From Streptomyces abikoensis (GTDB taxonomy: Bacteria; Actinomycetota; Actinomycetes; Streptomycetales; Streptomycetaceae): DNA of 64,000 bases. Below, one piece after another: positions 62,467 to 64,000 of this stretch; within the stretch, counting starts at the first letter, position 1; each line of letters begins with the position of its first letter. The stretch is taken from assembly GCF_014648775.1 (NCBI RefSeq), contig NZ_BMRT01000001.1, positions 1 to 64,000 of the forward strand. The letters are read 5' to 3'. A program made the position numbers and the translations under genes. The notes under the pieces are model-generated. The model did not search any database and was not told the DNA's origin. It worked only from the letters and a program-made list of their open reading frames with translations.

Positions 62467-62909
62467 GTATTTCTTCGCCTTCGTTCCGTGGGGGAGGCAG
62501 GACCGGGCCGCACGCTGATGTGGGGGTGACCTCCATGCCCGGGAAACGGCCGCGCACGGCCCGTTCCCCTGCATCGCCGGGGCTTCCCGGCGATGGCCCG
62601 GTGTGTTCCGGGAACCGGCTGGCGACGCCGGTCCTCGGTGGTGTTTCACGAGGTCATGCCGTGAATGGTGAGAGGCGCGCAAGGATTCCGTCAAGGGTTA
62701 ACGGAAAGTTGACATTTTCGAAAGCCCCGACTAGGCGGGGCCCAGCGCGAGCGTCTTTTGACTTTCCGCTACGAGCCATGGACACGGGGTGGATATCGCT
62801 GCCTATTCCACCTATCCCCCGCGCCTCCCGGCCGGGGGCCGATTTGCGCCTGCATACGGCGTGTTTCCGGCCCCGAGGCGCTCCCGGAGCCCGCTCCGGG
62901 GCATCGGAA
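62467..62909. other. Intergenic region upstream of the permease gene
   Basis: No gene is supported. Bases 62690-62720 are AT-richer and hold TTGACA (62709-62714, plus strand) and TTGACG (62694-62689, minus strand), the latter a possible permease -35. A short hairpin GCCCCG/CGGGGC lies at 62724-62741. Confidence 0.45.
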
Positions 62910-62936
62910 AGGGGCCCCGGCGCTGCCGGGGCCCCT
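62910..62936 (-). terminator. Terminator of the rodlin gene
   Basis: AGGGGCCCCGGC (62910-62921) pairs perfectly with 62925-62936 around a three-base loop, 36 bases past the rodlin stop. Confidence 0.85.
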
Positions 62937-62971
62937 GTGTCCTTCCGCACCCTGGTGATCAGGGTCACATG

Positions 62972-63376
62972 TCAGGGCTCCTCGTCGTTCCCGGAACCGT
63001 TGCCACTGACCACCGGGATGTCGTTCAGCACGTGCGAGAGCGGGTCGTCGCCGTCCTGAAGGGTGGAGTTGTCCGTGCACTGCTGCTGTTGCTGCGAGGT
63101 GAGGACCGGGACGTCCTCGATGCCCACGTTGATCAGCAGCAGGATCGACTGGAGGCCGAGCTTCCCGATACCGACGCACACCTTGTCGAGGCTGCCCTGG
63201 ACGGCGGTCATCTGCGGGCTCTGCCGGCCGCCGGTCGCCGTGGCCCCGTGCTCGGTCTCCGCGCCGTTGGCGTTCAGGGTGGTCCTGCCGTCGTGATCGA
63301 ACGCCATGGCCGGGGCGGCCGAGACCCCGACCGCCGTGGCGGTGAGGGCGACCGTCGCGAATACCTTGTGGAGCAC
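62972..63376 (-). CDS. Rodlin-family spore-surface protein
   Basis: This 134-residue secreted protein has a signal peptide (KVFATVALTATAVGVSAAPAMA, cleaved near residue 25). The body follows the rodlin pattern: GAETEHGATATGG, SPQMTAVQGSLDKVCVG, the hydrophobic repeat SILLLINVGIEDVPVLT, QQCTDNST and LSHVLNDIPVVSGNG. Two cysteines are conserved. Rodlins organise chaplin fibrils into the rodlet layer of aerial hyphae and spores. It has a five-glutamine run just before the second cysteine. GTG 63376 opens at the signal peptide. No second rodlin or chaplin gene is adjacent in the window. Confidence 0.9.
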   Translation of the reverse strand: MLHKVFATVALTATAVGVSAAPAMAFDHDGRTTLNANGAETEHGATATGGRQSPQMTAVQGSLDKVCVGIGKLGLQSILLLINVGIEDVPVLTSQQQQQCTDNSTLQDGDDPLSHVLNDIPVVSGNGSGNDEEP

Positions 63377-63536
63377 GTCCCTGCCTCTCGGTCGAGTGTT
63401 CCTCCCGTGCGGGAGGCGACCTGAGTAACTGCGGCGTCCGGGAGAGGTTCCGAGCACTCACTCATTCGTCCCAATGGCCTCCCGAAGAGGCCCCGACTCC
63501 TCCGATCGGCGGGCGGAGCACACCCCACGCCGCACC

Positions 63537-63555
63537 GTAAATCCGGCATATTTAC
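63537..63555. promoter_or_regulatory. Dyad GTAAAT-N7-ATTTAC
   Basis: GTAAAT (63537-63542) and ATTTAC (63550-63555) form a perfect inverted repeat in an AT-rich patch between the rodlin and MMPL genes. Possible operator for the MMPL promoter; no adjacent regulator gene is visible in the window. Confidence 0.35.
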
Positions 63556-63618
63556 ATATATCGGCGCTACGTTATGGGGCCTACGAACGCGCGATTGCCG
63601 ACCTGCGAAGGACGCCCC

Positions 63619-64000
63619 GTGATGCTCCTCCACCGGCCCCGCCTCTCGTTCCTCGGGCGATGTGTCCACGGCACCCCGCGCCGCGCCCTGGGCGCGCTCG
63701 TCCTGCTGGGGCTGGTCGCCCTGCTCGCGACGGTGGGGGGCCACGGGGTCTCGGAGCGCCTCGCCCCGGGCGGCTGGACACCGGCCCGGGCGGAGTCCAC
63801 GCGGGCCGACGCCTTCCTGGCCGAGCGCTTCGGGGCGGGCCGGCCGCACCTCGTGCTGCTCGCCACGGCCCGGGGCGGCGTCGACGAGCCCGGGGCCGCC
63901 CGGGCGGGCCGGGCGCTGACCGAGCGGCTCGCCGCCGACCCGCACACCGCGTGGGTCCGGGGCTACTGGCCGGGGGCCCGGCCCGAGCTGCGCGGCCGGG
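63619..64000 (+). CDS. MMPL-family transporter, N-terminal part
   Basis: The reading frame runs off the end of the window after about 127 residues. A basic N-terminus, then a membrane helix (ALGALVLLGLVALLATVGG) and an extracytoplasmic domain starting AESTRADAFLAERFGAGRPHLVLLA, is the standard opening of actinobacterial MMPL/RND lipid or drug exporters. GTG 63619 and ATG 63622 are alternative starts, both served by GAAGGA (63607-63612). Confidence 0.82.
   Translation, partial: MMLLHRPRLSFLGRCVHGTPRRALGALVLLGLVALLATVGGHGVSERLAPGGWTPARAESTRADAFLAERFGAGRPHLVLLATARGGVDEPGAARAGRALTERLAADPHTAWVRGYWPGARPELRGR

Noticed and set aside
62654..62968. 104-codon frame on the minus strand between permease and rodlin genes
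   Set aside because: It spans the rodlin terminator hairpin and has no family features or ribosome-binding site.

Overview
The window is chromosomal DNA from a high-GC actinomycete, almost certainly Streptomyces. It carries a rodlin, a microbial transglutaminase of the S. mobaraensis type, twin-arginine secreted enzymes, many GTG starts, four-base gene overlaps and a TTA leucine codon. The transglutaminase hints at the Streptoverticillium-like part of the genus, but one gene cannot prove this. No rRNA, tRNA, CRISPR array or intact insertion sequence was seen.

Layout. 1-9.3 kb is a patchwork: a small XRE regulator/DUF2178 pair, gene remnants, a TetX-like flavin monooxygenase facing a TetR gene, a TetR/hydrolase pair divided by a perfect palindrome, a frameshifted gene, an MFS remnant, a trypsin-co-occurring-domain protein and a propeller-like protein. 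9.4-12.8 kb is one very large SARP/AAA regulator. 12.9-15.2 kb holds the transglutaminase between a macrodomain gene and a scar of a second macrodomain gene. 15.4-16.9 kb is a RodA/FtsW-type SEDS protein.

The most coherent system lies at 16.9-36.5 kb. One strand carries a GntR/FCD repressor, alpha-ketoglutarate semialdehyde dehydrogenase, 4-hydroxyproline epimerase, a DHDPS-family deaminase, a three-part D-hydroxyproline dehydrogenase and a proline-specific M24 peptidase. Divergently runs a five-gene oligopeptide ABC importer. Beyond it lie a secreted M6 protease, a LysR regulator and a secreted M9 collagenase. The importer and collagenase promoters share a 41-bp block (36 identical bases) with an operator-like site in the -35/-10 spacer. 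Related sites precede the repressor and the first catabolic gene. I infer a single collagen-to-alpha-ketoglutarate regulon.

36.5-38 kb has a deazaflavin nitroreductase-like protein, a DUF5133 protein and an I36-type inhibitor. 38.1-43.8 kb is a compact lipid or beta-lactone-like biosynthetic operon: KAS III/OleA-like, glycosyltransferase, acyl-AMP ligase, P450 and SDR. 44-51 kb has secreted and envelope functions: a lectin-fused protease homologue that has lost catalytic residues, BlaI/M56 with tandem operators, a PAP2 phosphatase, an ARMT1/DUF89 protein and an L,D-transpeptidase. 51.1-58.7 kb has a twin-arginine flavoprotein and a possible small biosynthetic locus (2OG oxygenase, TSUP exporter, FMN hydroxy-acid oxidase, aminotransferase, type III PKS). 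58.7-64 kb holds a phospholipase C, an amino-acid permease, a rodlin and the start of an MMPL transporter that runs off the end.
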